Source: QHWT01 sp963755695 (GTDB lineage Bacteria > Acidobacteriota > Vicinamibacteria > Vicinamibacterales > 2-12-FULL-66-21). From it: DNA of 64,000 nucleotides. Positions 20,425 through 28,943 of the stretch are shown here, piece by piece. A model generated the notes under the pieces. The model was not told the origin of the DNA. It made no database searches and saw only the letters and a list, made by a program, of their open reading frames with translations. The stretch lies in contig CAVWLB010000008.1 of the NCBI GenBank assembly GCA_963755695.1, positions 992,001 through 1,056,000 on the forward strand, in the 5' to 3' direction. Each line of letters opens with the position of its first letter. The stretch's first letter is position 1. The position numbers and the translations under genes are program-made.

Positions 20425-21880
20425 ATGCCTGGACCGACTGCCGACGATCCCCCGACCATCGACAATTCGACGTCAATCACAGGCATCACCCGCCGTGACG
20501 CACTCAAGCTTGCGGCGGCCATGCTCCTCCCGCAGGGCACGCTGCAGCCCGCCCGCGTGAAGAAAGATCGTCATTGCCGGAGCCGGCATTGCCGGCCTCA
20601 GTTGCGCGTGGGAGCTGGTGCGCCGCGGTCACGACGTCACCGTGGTCGAGGCATCCGCGCGAACGGGAGGGCACGTGTTCACCTTCCGCGACGGGCTGGA
20701 CGATGGCTTGTACGCAGATGGCGGCGCCGAGCACTTCACGAAGCCCGGATACGAACGCTATTGGGAGTACGTCAGCGAGTTCAACCTGCCGCACACCTAC
20801 TACCCTCGTCGCGAACACATCGTGCGTTGGATTGGTGGCAAGAGCTACACGCCCGAGATGCTGATGGATCGCAAGGTGCTCGGGACGCTCGGCTTGAACA
20901 ACCGGGAGATCGAGTATCTGACGTCGCACGACTTTCCCGACCTGGCGTCGCTCTACTTTGCGCCCTACGTCGACAGCTTCGCCGACGAGTACCGACCGTT
21001 CGACGCCGGCTTGAATGATCTCGACAAGGTCAGCGCGACGGACCTGTTCAAGAAGGATGGCGCCTCGGCGGCCGCGCTGGAGTTCATCGGCGGCAGTGGC
21101 TCGGCGCTGCAGGCAGTGTGGCAAGCGGCGATTCTGAAACGACGCGGCGTTCCGCTATTTCCACCGAAGGTATACCGGTTGCTGGGCGGCAATCAAAAAC
21201 TGACCGACACCTTCACTCAACGTCTGGGAGATCGTATCCACCTCGAGTGTCCCGTCACCGCAATCGAACATGGCGACACGGGTGTTCGCGTCACCTGCCG
21301 CGATGGCGGACAGCCGACGCGCTTCGAAGGGGACTATCTCGTGTGCGCGATGTCGGCGCGGATGTTGCGGCTGCTGCCGGTCGCGCCGGCACTCCCCGAG
21401 GCAAAGAAGTACGCGATCGAGAACGTGCCGTACTACCACGACACGCGAGTGATCTTTCAGACGCGAAGCAAGTTCTGGGAGCGCGACGGTGTGAGTCCGA
21501 ACATGGAATTCGGCGAGAATCCGCTCTATCACGTGTGGCGCACGGGCGAGGACGTGCAGACGAGCCGAGGGATGCTGGTCGGAACCGCCTCAGGAGCCGG
21601 CACGGCCGACCGCGCACTTGCGACGTTCAAGAAGTTCTACCCCGGACGCTCCGAAGACATCGAAAAGGCCCACGTTGTGGTGTGGGCACTCGATCCCTGG
21701 GCGTCCGCGTGCGAACGGACGTCGTATCGGCCCGGTGAACTGGCGAAGTTCTGGCCAATCCTCATCGAGCCGCATGGCCGGCTCCACTTCGCAGGCGCCT
21801 ATGCGGATAACCTGAATTGGGGGATGGAGGCGGCGACGCGTTCGGCGAATCGCGTCGCCGAGGCGATTCACACCGCCTGA
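20425..21880 (+). CDS. Tat-exported FAD-dependent amine oxidase-like protein (one frameshift)
   Basis: About 484 residues. The N-terminus carries a twin-arginine motif (ITRRDALKLAAAMLL), then the FAD-binding dinucleotide fold IVIAGAGIAGLSCAWELVRRGHDVTVVEAS with the RTGGH loop, and a C-terminal FAD-contact segment RLHFAGAYADNLNWGMEAATRSANRVAEAI. It belongs to the flavin amine oxidase/protoporphyrinogen-oxidase-like superfamily; the substrate (amine, phytoene-like or other) is not clear. An extra A near 20568 shifts the frame between the signal region and the FAD domain. The start at 20425 has a strong ribosome site (GGAGG, six bases upstream). A folded flavoprotein exported by Tat is a consistent picture. 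Confidence 0.82.
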
Positions 21881-21890
21881 GGCCGGTTGC

Positions 21891-22361
21891 ATGCACGCGC
21901 GCCTCATGGTCCTTACCGCCGCACTGACTCTCGCCGTGCCAGGCTGCGACGATTCGAGCGGATCCTCGTCTCCAGCCAGCCCGTCCGGCTCGCCGACGGT
22001 CCGCATTGTCTTTATGGGCGCCACAGCGCGACGGACCGATCTTCCAGTCTCGGCCCAAGCATGCGTCAATGGCGTCGGCGCGACTCATATCCACCCCAGC
22101 TGGCGTAACTTTGCCGGCATCGCATTGACGCCAGCTCCGCCAGACCGCTACGAGATTTCATTCACGGACGTGCCTGTCAATACTCGCGTCTCGTTTCGGG
22201 TAAACGATCAGAACTCGTGCGACGAGAATCCTACAGGAGCAGTGACCGGGAACGTTCTGGTCAACGACGTACGGTTGATCCAGAACGCGACCACGCCGGG
22301 CAACGGCGACGAGCCAGGGTTTGCATTCACTGTCGCGTCGAACGGTGCGGTCACTCAGTGA
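21891..22361 (+). CDS. Small lipoprotein of unknown function
   Basis: 156 residues with a lipoprotein signal peptide (LMVLTAALTLAVPGC, lipobox VPGC; cysteine about residue 19), then a Ser/Pro-rich linker (DDSSGSSSPASPSGSP) and a beta-rich domain (YEISFTDVPVNTRVSFRVNDQNSCDEN) with further cysteines. No family recognised. It starts 10 bp after the amine oxidase, suggesting joint transcription. Its last 11 bases overlap the 3' end of the convergent acetyltransferase gene. Confidence 0.65.
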   Translation: MHARLMVLTAALTLAVPGCDDSSGSSSPASPSGSPTVRIVFMGATARRTDLPVSAQACVNGVGATHIHPSWRNFAGIALTPAPPDRYEISFTDVPVNTRVSFRVNDQNSCDENPTGAVTGNVLVNDVRLIQNATTPGNGDEPGFAFTVASNGAVTQ

Positions 22362-22806
22362 CGGGTGGCTGCGTGAGCAAGCTGTTGGTCTTCTCGAAAC
22401 AATGCTGCGTCTTGACGCGGCGAAATCCGCCGCGTTCGTAGAAGGCGTGCGCCCGCTCCCGCGAGACGCGAGATCGCACACGGATGATCCTGCAGCCGTT
22501 GGCTCCGGCCCACTCTTCTGCGGTGGTCACAAGCGCGTGGCCTATGCCACGACCACGGTGTCTCTCTCCAACCACGAGGCCGAGGATCTCTGCAAAGGCG
22601 TCACTCTCGAGATAGGCATGGACAGCCACGTGCAGCCACGCGACGGCCATGCCCGCGTCCTCCGCGACGTAGATCATCTGATGAGGCTGTCCGACAATCC
22701 GTGCGAAGCGCCGTGAGATCTGGTCGGCATTCGACGGATATCCGAGCTCATTCGTCAGCGCAGCAACCTGCTCGACATCGTTCGCAGTCATGGGCCTGAT
22801 AGTCAC
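22351..22806 (-). CDS. GNAT N-acetyltransferase
   Basis: A 151-residue single-domain GNAT enzyme: IRPMTANDVEQVAALTNELGYP at the start, the acetyl-CoA pyrophosphate loop in LVVGERHRGRGIGHALVTTAEEWA (motif A, RGRGIG), and the C-terminal SRERAHAFYERGGFRRVKTQ (motif B) typical of aminoglycoside- or small-molecule-type acetyltransferases. The substrate is unknown. It overlaps the convergent lipoprotein gene by 11 bases at the 3' end. The frame is intact. Confidence 0.85.
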   Translation of the reverse strand: MTIRPMTANDVEQVAALTNELGYPSNADQISRRFARIVGQPHQMIYVAEDAGMAVAWLHVAVHAYLESDAFAEILGLVVGERHRGRGIGHALVTTAEEWAGANGCRIIRVRSRVSRERAHAFYERGGFRRVKTQHCFEKTNSLLTQPPVTE

Positions 22807-22925
22807 GCGACGAGCCTACCACCGCGACAGTTTTGTAACCCGCGTGTCGACAGGAATGGGTGTTCATGCCGAACAGATTGGCGACAGCACCGGCGAGGTC
22901 GACCACCTCGTTGACGTCTGACGGT

Positions 22926-22949
22926 GTAGGGCGCCTCTTCAGAGGCGCC
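22926..22949. repeat. Dispersed hairpin, exact second copy (family A)
   Basis: GTAG followed by the 20-base perfect palindrome-with-loop GGCGCCTCTTCAGAGGCGCC, identical to the copy at 1236-1255 including flanking bases (AGGG before, GCG after). It lies just past the 3' end of the metzincin lipoprotein gene and may serve as its terminator-like hairpin. Confidence 0.7.
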
Positions 22950-22952
22950 GCG

Positions 22953-23945
22953 TCAGCGAACCGGAGTGGTCCAGCGAGCTGCGCCTTCACTGAGGTCCAG
23001 GCGCGGCCCTCCCGAGGGATCGGTGTCCGGTGACAGATTCCCCACCGGCCGCTGAAACGCGATCGATGCTCCGGCTCGATCGAAGTCGGTGGGTTCCGGG
23101 CCGATCGCCGGATTCATGATTGACGTGCGCACCGTCACGTGGCTGTAGCCGAGCGCGTGACCGAGTTCGTGCATGCGCAGCAGTCGCCGGCGGGCATCGT
23201 CCTTGTCGAATTCACGATCGAGCCACACGGTGCCGCCGACGACGGTGCCGTCGGCCTGCTCGGCCCAGTTGCCGTAGCCGATCGTGTGTGCGAGCGTGCT
23301 GATGCCGATGTATCGCCCGATCACGATCTTTCCAACCCGCTCCACGTTGACCTGCTGACCCTGTCCAGGACGCTCGATCTCTACCGAGCCGAAAGTCGTG
23401 TACGTGCCGGCGGTGAGCAGCGACAGCCCTTCTGTGAGATTGGCGGCAAGCGCCGTCACCTCGTCGTCGGTGAGCCGTTCGTCCGTGGCCTGGTACTTGT
23501 CCGTGTTGCCGCTCACGTATCTCATCACCGTGCCGATGATCACGAGCGACGGGCGGCTGGTCCAGCGCTGCAAGCGGTGGTTCGACGAGCGGAACATTTC
23601 ATCGAACGCCTGAAGGTCGAACGCCGCGGGAATCAGGCCAAGCTTCGTGCGATCGGCGGTCGGACCAGTGACGCTCGTGTGCCGCTCGACGACGGGGCCG
23701 CCGGTCACGACTGCGGCATATGTTCCGGGACCGCCGACGTCGACCTGGAAATTGCCATTGTCGTCGCTCTGAACCGGGAAGTGATTGCCGATCTTGATGT
23801 TCACCACTCCGGCCGCGGTTCCATCGATGGCGTTGAGGGCTTGGCCTTGAAGCACGCGCGGCGTGTCCGGAGCGGTGGGATTGGATCCCGAGCCGCCGCA
23901 GGCCGTGAGGCCAGCGCAGATGGTGAGGGCGAGCGCGCGCTTCAT
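22953..23945 (-). CDS. Metzincin-type zinc metalloprotease lipoprotein
   Basis: 330 residues. The signal peptide ends in a lipobox (ICAGLTACGG, cysteine ~16). Next come a carboxypeptidase-regulatory/CNA-like beta-domain (VLQGQALNAIDGTAAGVVNIKI ... GNFQVDVGGPGTYAAVVTGG) and a C-terminal matrixin-like catalytic domain with the full zinc signature HELGHALGYSH (HExxHxxGxxH) and a downstream Met-turn (TSIMNPAIG). This predicts a cell-surface-tethered zinc protease. The frame is intact. It stands alone on the minus strand between hairpin repeats and the ArsR gene. Targets unknown. Confidence 0.82.
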   Translation of the reverse strand: MKRALALTICAGLTACGGSGSNPTAPDTPRVLQGQALNAIDGTAAGVVNIKIGNHFPVQSDDNGNFQVDVGGPGTYAAVVTGGPVVERHTSVTGPTADRTKLGLIPAAFDLQAFDEMFRSSNHRLQRWTSRPSLVIIGTVMRYVSGNTDKYQATDERLTDDEVTALAANLTEGLSLLTAGTYTTFGSVEIERPGQGQQVNVERVGKIVIGRYIGISTLAHTIGYGNWAEQADGTVVGGTVWLDREFDKDDARRRLLRMHELGHALGYSHVTVRTSIMNPAIGPEPTDFDRAGASIAFQRPVGNLSPDTDPSGGPRLDLSEGAARWTTPVR

Positions 23946-24069
23946 CGGAGCGCCGCTCAGTGCAAGACTTGTGCGCTCGGTGGCGCACGCAAATTGGCGT
24001 TGCCCGATGGCGTCTCATTACCAATTTGCAATCCGTCTCACGATTGTGCGGCGACAGGCCCGGCTTCCT

Positions 24070-24414
24070 CTAACGCTCCCGCTCGACGTGGGCCTTCAAC
24101 CTTGCGAACGCCTCGTCCCAGCGACGACCGATGATGTCGAGCGAGCGCCGGGCCTCTTCCAGCTTCGACGGATTGAGCGCCCAGACGCGCTCGCGTCCTT
24201 CGCGACGGTCGTCGACGATGCCAGAGGATGCGAGCACCTGGAGATGCTTGGTCACCCCCTGGCGCGACATCACGCCGCAGGTCTCGGCGAGCGCCGAGAT
24301 CGACGCCGGACCGCCGGTCGACAGGCGATGCACCAGCGCCAGCCGGGTTTCGTCGCCCAGCGCCGCGAACAGCAGCGCGGCGCCGGCGAGCTGACGATCA
24401 ATGCGCTTCGACAT
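24070..24414 (-). CDS. ArsR-family transcriptional repressor
   Basis: 114 residues, a winged-helix ArsR/SmtB-type regulator: QLAGAALLFAALGDETRLALVHRLS, then the recognition helix region SALAETCGVMSRQGVTKHLQVLASSGIV and wing DDRREGRERVWALNPSKLEEARRSL. No metal-binding ELCV(C/G)D motif is present, which places it in the non-metal subgroup usually linked to SRPBCC-domain proteins, as here. It overlaps the end of the SRPBCC gene by 17 bases, so the two are translated together. Its likely binding sites are the two ATGCAACC...GGTTGCAT palindromes upstream. Confidence 0.87.
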   Translation of the reverse strand: MSKRIDRQLAGAALLFAALGDETRLALVHRLSTGGPASISALAETCGVMSRQGVTKHLQVLASSGIVDDRREGRERVWALNPSKLEEARRSLDIIGRRWDEAFARLKAHVERER

Positions 24415-24859
24415 ATCGCTGCAGCCAGCCGACGACTTCCGCCCAGCCCTGGCTGTTGTCGCCGTAGACTTTCGCGCGCCTCGCGAGCGAGATCGCGTCG
24501 AACCCGGTCTCCGAGACTGTCAGCCGGGTGCTGCGGCCAGCGCGCTCGAGCACGAAGGTGACCGTCGTGCGTGGCTCGCGCGAATAGTCGACGGTCGGGT
24601 CGATTTCGCCGGGATGCCACTGCCAGACGAGACGCCGCGGCGGCGTGAGCTCGACGAACCAGACCCGGAAGCGCTGTCCCTCATAACCGGGATGGAGCGC
24701 CGTCATCCACACTTCGGCGCCTGGGGCGATTGCGCCTTCAATCGTCACCTGGAACCACGCCGACAACTCGGCGGCGTCCGTGAGCGCCCGCCACACCCGC
24801 TCGGGCGGCGCGGCGATCTCGATGGTTCTGTCGATCCGGCTAAGCTCGGAAATCATCAT
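24398..24859 (-). CDS. SRPBCC/AHSA1-domain protein
   Basis: 153 residues with the activator-of-Hsp90-homology/START-like fold: IDRTIEIAAPPERVWRALTDAAELSAWF, then VWFVELTPPRRLVWQWHPGE and the C-terminal helix NSQGWAEVVGWLQRYVEAH. These proteins have a deep hydrophobic pocket and bind small molecules; when paired with ArsR regulators their physiological role is mostly unknown. The start is the first of two ATG codons (24859); the ribosome site AGGAGG lies in the spacer of a palindrome that covers the start, so repressor binding or RNA folding would block expression. Confidence 0.83.
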   Translation of the reverse strand: MMISELSRIDRTIEIAAPPERVWRALTDAAELSAWFQVTIEGAIAPGAEVWMTALHPGYEGQRFRVWFVELTPPRRLVWQWHPGEIDPTVDYSREPRTTVTFVLERAGRSTRLTVSETGFDAISLARRAKVYGDNSQGWAEVVGWLQRYVEAH

Positions 24860-24877
24860 GCAACCTCCTGGTTGCAT
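24858..24877. promoter_or_regulatory. Palindromic operator 1 over the SRPBCC start
   Basis: ATGCAACC-TCCT-GGTTGCAT, perfect 8-bp arms. It covers the first two bases of the SRPBCC start codon and the ribosome site. The same arms recur 42 bases upstream, which marks a pair of repressor sites for the adjacent ArsR protein. Confidence 0.6.
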
Positions 24878-24891
24878 GTTATCCGGGTTCT

Positions 24892-24927
24892 GTGATCTTA
24901 TGCAACCCGTTGGTTGCATAAGATCAC
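24892..24927. promoter_or_regulatory. Palindromic operator 2 / hairpin with 16-bp arms
   Basis: GTGATCTTATGCAACC, spacer CGTT, then its exact reverse complement. The core repeats operator 1. The element spans the stop codon of the upstream YCII gene (24924-24926), so it could act both as an ArsR-type operator for the SRPBCC-ArsR unit and as an RNA hairpin ending the YCII message. There is no U-run, so termination is less sure. Confidence 0.6.
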
Positions 24928-25346
24928 GATTTCTTTTCGGCGATCCTTTCCCGCAGTGCCTCCTCCTGGCGCCGGAGCTCGGGGGTGAGCTCCTTGCCGA
25001 AATCATCCGCCTCGAAAATCTGACGGATCTCGATCTCGCTGCCTCCGTCGAACGGCGCACGCTTGACCCACTCCACCGCCTCGTCCATCGATTTCGCCTG
25101 GAACAGCCAGAAGCCGGCGACGAGCTCTTTCGTTTCCGCAAACGGCCCGTCCACGACGGTTCGCTGGCTGCCCGAGAACCTGACACGCTTGCCCTTCGAC
25201 GACGGATGGAGACCCTCGCCGGCAAGCATCACGCCAGCGTTGGCCAGCTGCTCGTTGTATTTGCCCATGGCCTCGAGAAGTTTCTGGTCGGGCATCACGC
25301 CGGCTTCCGAGTCCTTGTTCGCCTTGACAATCACTATGAATCGCAT
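24924..25346 (-). CDS. YCII-related (DGPF) domain protein
   Basis: 140 residues of the YCII/DGPF ferredoxin-like fold: MRFIVIVKANKDSEAGVMP, the signature VVDGPFAETKELVAGFWLFQAKSMDEAVEWVKRAP, and a charged C-terminal helix (TPELRRQEEALRERIAEKKS). The family is of unknown function but is often encoded beside ECF sigma factors with C-terminal TPR domains; one such gene lies 1.6 kb away. It is upstream of and co-oriented with the SRPBCC-ArsR pair. Confidence 0.85.
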   Translation of the reverse strand: MRFIVIVKANKDSEAGVMPDQKLLEAMGKYNEQLANAGVMLAGEGLHPSSKGKRVRFSGSQRTVVDGPFAETKELVAGFWLFQAKSMDEAVEWVKRAPFDGGSEIEIRQIFEADDFGKELTPELRRQEEALRERIAEKKS

Positions 25347-25490
25347 GTCTATCTCCTCTGTAGTTGTCCGCGACGGCAGGAACTGTCCTGAAGCCCGTTG
25401 CGGGCGTTGAACGGTCGGTTCAGCGCTTCACTTCATGGTCGAATGAGCCGCCGCAGGATCGACGGTTCAAATCAGCCTGAGGTCGTGACG

Positions 25491-26444
25491 ATGTCTCATC
25501 CACTCCGAATGGCACCGGTCGTCGTCTTGTGGCTCTTGGCATGGGTTGCTGCGTCAGCGCAGGAGCCGCGCATGAAGGTCGTGCTGGATACCGACATCGG
25601 TACCGACATCGACGATGCCTGGGCGCTCGGTTACGCGCTGAAGAGCCCGACGTTCGAGCTGCTTGGCGTGACGGTCACCGACGCCGACACGCCGCAGCGG
25701 GCCAGGCTCGCGTGCAAGCTGCTGTATCGCCTGGGTCGAACGGACGTGCCTGTTGCCATCGGTCGCAAGACTCCAGCCGTTCCTCCCGACCGGGTCGACT
25801 ATCAGTTCACGTGGGCCGAGGATTTTCAGGCGTACAAGCCGGTCGAGACTCCCGCGGTCGAATTCCTGGCAGATATCATCCATCGCAACCCGGGTCAGAT
25901 CACGCTCATCGCCGTCGGGCCGCTCCAGAACATGGGCGACCTCGTGCGGCTGCATCCGGACGTCGTTCACCTGGTCAAGCGCGTCGTCCTGATGAGTGGT
26001 TCGATCGGGCAGAATGCCTGGAGTTCGTCGGCCGTGCCGGAGTGGAACGTGAAGCTGGCCATTCCAGAAGCCAAAGCCGTGTACTCGGCCGACTGGCCGG
26101 TGACCACGGTGCCTCTCGATTCGACGACCTACATGCGGCTCGAGGATCAAGAGCGTGAGACGTTGCGCAAGAGCGGGACGCAGCTGGTGATCGCGTTGGA
26201 AGCGCTGTTACGTCTCTGGACGAGCGGTCCAGCCAGCCGCATGACGCTCCACGATCAGATGGCGCTCGCTGAAGCGCAACACCCCGGGCGTTTCTTTGGA
26301 CGCTGCGATCCTTTGCCGATCCGTGTCGACGATGAAGGGTATACACGAGTCGACAAGAGTGCCGGACGGCCGGTGAACGTGTGCCTGGAACCCAAGCGCA
26401 ACGATTTCATGACGCACTACCTTGCGCAGCTTTCATCAAAGTAG
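25491..26444 (+). CDS. Exported nucleoside hydrolase
   Basis: About 317 residues. A signal peptide (VVVLWLLAWVAASAQ) precedes an inosine-uridine-preferring nucleoside hydrolase domain, which cleaves the N-glycosidic bond of ribonucleosides. The calcium-binding motif is clear: VVLDTDIGTDIDDAWALGYAL. LIAVGPLQNMGDLVRLHPD and VVLMSGSIGQN match family positions, and EWNVKLAIPEAKAVYSADWP carries the substrate-site N-x-K region. The ATG at 25491 is chosen because it directly precedes the hydrophobic signal; the frame is open ~30 codons further up. It stands alone on the plus strand between minus-strand YCII modules. Confidence 0.87.
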   Translation: MSHPLRMAPVVVLWLLAWVAASAQEPRMKVVLDTDIGTDIDDAWALGYALKSPTFELLGVTVTDADTPQRARLACKLLYRLGRTDVPVAIGRKTPAVPPDRVDYQFTWAEDFQAYKPVETPAVEFLADIIHRNPGQITLIAVGPLQNMGDLVRLHPDVVHLVKRVVLMSGSIGQNAWSSSAVPEWNVKLAIPEAKAVYSADWPVTTVPLDSTTYMRLEDQERETLRKSGTQLVIALEALLRLWTSGPASRMTLHDQMALAEAQHPGRFFGRCDPLPIRVDDEGYTRVDKSAGRPVNVCLEPKRNDFMTHYLAQLSSK

Positions 26445-26474
26445 GGCGAGGTTGATGCCGCGTTTCGAGATGTT

Positions 26475-26807
26475 TCAGGGATTCAGCTCCCTGACCGGAC
26501 GCACTTCGATACTGCCTTCCCGCGCCGGAGGAATTTTCGAAGCGACCTGGATGGCCTCGTTGAGATCTCTGGCCTCGATCAGGTAGAAACCTGCGAGCTG
26601 TTCCTTGGTTTCGGCGAACGGACCATCGGTCACCGCCACTTTTCCGTTCCGGACCCGAACCGTCGTAGCGGTTTCGACCGGCTCCAGCGGTTCGGCAGCA
26701 AGCAGGATCCCGCGTTCCCTGAGGCCGTCGCCGCAGTCGGCACACTCGCGATCGGGGACGGCGTGCAACTTTTGTTGTTCGAGATAGACAAGGCACAAAT
26801 ACTTCAT
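26475..26807 (-). CDS. YCII-related (DGPF) domain protein, ECF-linked
   Basis: 110 residues: MKYLCLVYLEQQKLHAVP at the start, the GILLAAEPLEP strand and the DGPFAETKEQLAGFYLIEA signature. The start at 26807 has a ribosome site (GGGAGCG, 4 bases upstream); the frame is open further upstream without support. It lies 122 bp downstream of a TPR-tailed ECF sigma factor gene on the same strand. This pairing of sigma factor and DGPF protein is the known context of the ECF42 group, where the DGPF gene is a presumed target. Confidence 0.85.
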   Translation of the reverse strand: MKYLCLVYLEQQKLHAVPDRECADCGDGLRERGILLAAEPLEPVETATTVRVRNGKVAVTDGPFAETKEQLAGFYLIEARDLNEAIQVASKIPPAREGSIEVRPVRELNP

Positions 26808-26929
26808 ACCGCTCCCGGGTCCTGGATCGAAGGGTCTCACGCCGACTAGTCGTTCAAGACCACTTCGAATCGACAACGATTTCGTGCCGAGCCAGTGACA
26901 AAATGGATTTTCAGTTTGCGACGGCCAAA

Positions 26930-28192
26930 TTATCCAAGGGACGATTCCGTCGAGACCTCGGCGATACGGCGTTCGAGAAAGCGCCGCTCCGGCTCTTGGC
27001 GCGTCAGCTTCAATGCCCGCTCGTACGAGGCGCGCGCCTCGGAGGCTCTCCCAAGTCGACGGCACAGATCCGCTCGCGCTGCGTGCGCCAGGCGATATTC
27101 CAGGAGATCGCCGCGCGCGAGAATCCGGTCGATTAGGGCCAGACCGGCCGCCGGCCCGTCGCGCATCGCGAGCGCCACCGCGCGATTCAGCTCGATCACC
27201 GGCGAGGGTCCGGCCAGTAACAGCGCGTCGTAGAGGCCGACGATTTCGTCCCAGTCCGTCGCCGACGCGCTCGATGCATCCGCGTGGACGGCGGCGATGG
27301 CCGCCTGAATCCCATAGGGACCCGCGCGTCGAACGCTCAGCGCCCGTCGCACCAGTTGCATGCCCTCCGCGATCTGTTCGCGATTCCAGAGCGATCGGTC
27401 CTGATTGTCGAGCAGGATCAACTCACCCGACGGCGAAGTGCGCGCAGCGCGCCGTGATTCGTGGAGCAGCATCAGCGCGAGCAGGCCAATCGCTTCTGGT
27501 TCCGGCAACAACTCGACGAGCAACCGTCCGAGCCGGATGGCTTCCGCCGACAAATCGTGCCGCGTCACCGACGTCCCCGACGAGGCAGCGTAACCCTCGT
27601 TGAAGACGAGATAGATGACCCGCAACACCGCGTCGAGCCGCTCGGGCAGTTCCGCCTGCGTCGGTACCTGGTACGGAATGCGTGCGTCGCGAATCTTGGC
27701 TTTCGCGCGGACGATCCGCTGTGCCAGCGTGGGGGCAGGCGTCAGGAAGGCACGCGCGATCTCTTCAGTAGTGAGGCCGCAGACCTCGCGCAGGGTGAGG
27801 GCGACCTGTGCGTCCGGCGCCAGGGCCGGGTGACAACAGGTGAAGATCAAACGAAGCCGGTCGTCTTCAACGGTCTCCTGGTCGGCCCACGCGGCATCAT
27901 CGACGACGGCAACGTCTGCTTTCGCGCCGACCTCGTCGAGCGGGTCGAACCGCGCCCGCCGACGCAGCCCATCGATCGCCTTGAAGCGTCCGGCCGACAC
28001 CAGCCAGGCACGCGGATTGCCGGGAACGCCTTCGCGCGGCCATTGCTCCAGCGCCGCCTTGAAGGCATCGTGCAGCGCCTCTTCGGCGACGTCGAAATCG
28101 CCAAGCAGCCGAATCAACGTGGCGAGCACACGGCGGGAATCGGAGACGTAGACGGCATTCACCGCCTCGAGCACCTGATCGGTCGCTACCAC
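26930..28192 (-). CDS. ECF sigma factor with C-terminal TPR-like extension (ECF42-like)
   Basis: 420 residues. Sigma region 2 is AVYVSDSRRVLATLIRLLGDFDVAEEALHDAFKAALEQWP; region 4 is ALTLREVCGLTTEEIARAFLTPAPTLAQRIVRAKAKIRD. The long C-terminal half (residues ~200-420) has helical repeats: YLVFNEGYAASSG, GLLALMLLHESRRAART, YDALLLAGPSPVIELNRAVAL, and YRLAHAARADLCRRLGRASEARASYERAL (TPR-like). No anti-sigma gene is adjacent, in line with this group, whose activity is thought to depend on the C-terminal extension. The YCII gene downstream is probably in its regulon. Start GTG at 28192. The frame is intact. Confidence 0.87.
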   Translation of the reverse strand: MVATDQVLEAVNAVYVSDSRRVLATLIRLLGDFDVAEEALHDAFKAALEQWPREGVPGNPRAWLVSAGRFKAIDGLRRRARFDPLDEVGAKADVAVVDDAAWADQETVEDDRLRLIFTCCHPALAPDAQVALTLREVCGLTTEEIARAFLTPAPTLAQRIVRAKAKIRDARIPYQVPTQAELPERLDAVLRVIYLVFNEGYAASSGTSVTRHDLSAEAIRLGRLLVELLPEPEAIGLLALMLLHESRRAARTSPSGELILLDNQDRSLWNREQIAEGMQLVRRALSVRRAGPYGIQAAIAAVHADASSASATDWDEIVGLYDALLLAGPSPVIELNRAVALAMRDGPAAGLALIDRILARGDLLEYRLAHAARADLCRRLGRASEARASYERALKLTRQEPERRFLERRIAEVSTESSLG

Positions 28193-28943
28193 CGCAAGCG
28201 ATCACACCATCTTCACCTCGACAGCGCAAGTCTGGTCGCGCAGTGCGGTCCTCGGCGCAGGGTGCGACGGTTACACGAGGCAGGCCCTTACGCCGCTGAC
28301 CGCCAGTTAGTTCGCGCCGCTTGTCACGAAGGGCCTCACGCAAAGGGCGCAAAGCCGCAAAAGGGCAAAGGCAGTCAGTTCAATGCTTCGTTCCTAGTCA
28401 GTTGCCATTCATGGCACATGTGAGCGTCGATTCGGGAGCAGGCGCTTGTATGGTGCGGTGGCATGTCGGCTGCCCAGCGACAACCTGGCCTGGTCGCGCC
28501 CTGCGGGCCCGGCGAAGCCGGGCCGAGGCCGAGCGCGACGCTTTACGAGGCATCCCTTCTGCGCCTTGGCGCCATTGCGTGAAGCCGTTTTCTCGCCACA
28601 CGCGTCGCTGACGCGTCATCAGTAGCGCTTCTCAGCAATCGCTAAGAGGTCCGTCCAATTGGTTTCCACGAACCGGCCATCCGTAACGCGCAACCTGCCC
28701 GCCTGAGAGGTGGCCTTGGCGCCCTTCGAGCTCGGCTGGGGACTGGCGGCGTCGGCAGCACGCCGGCTTTCACCAATTCTTCGTTACCCTTATTGTGAGA
28801 CCTACGTTCAGCGAGTGGTCGAATGGTGGGGACCCAAATCTACAAACCCGCCCGGCGGCATGTCGAATCCGGCCGTTGACGTTCGACTAGCCATCGAAGG
28901 GCACTGTTGCCTGAACCTTTCGCAAACGCGTAATAGGACGGAT
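28193..28943. other. 750-bp intergenic region with an inverted repeat, no supported gene
   Basis: No reading frame here looks coding on either strand. The clearest content is an imperfect inverted repeat: GGCCTCACGCAAAGGGCGC plus further GCAAAG-type units at 28328-28373, answered by the reverse-complement type sequence CTGCGCCTTGGCGCCATTGCGTGAAGCC at 28558-28585. The rest is unassigned. The region must also hold the sigma factor promoter (left) and the permease promoter (right), which I could not place. Confidence 0.5.

Noticed and set aside
22748..22990. 80-codon minus frame between the acetyltransferase and metalloprotease genes
   Set aside because: It crosses the dispersed hairpin and both gene ends and has no motif or ribosome site.
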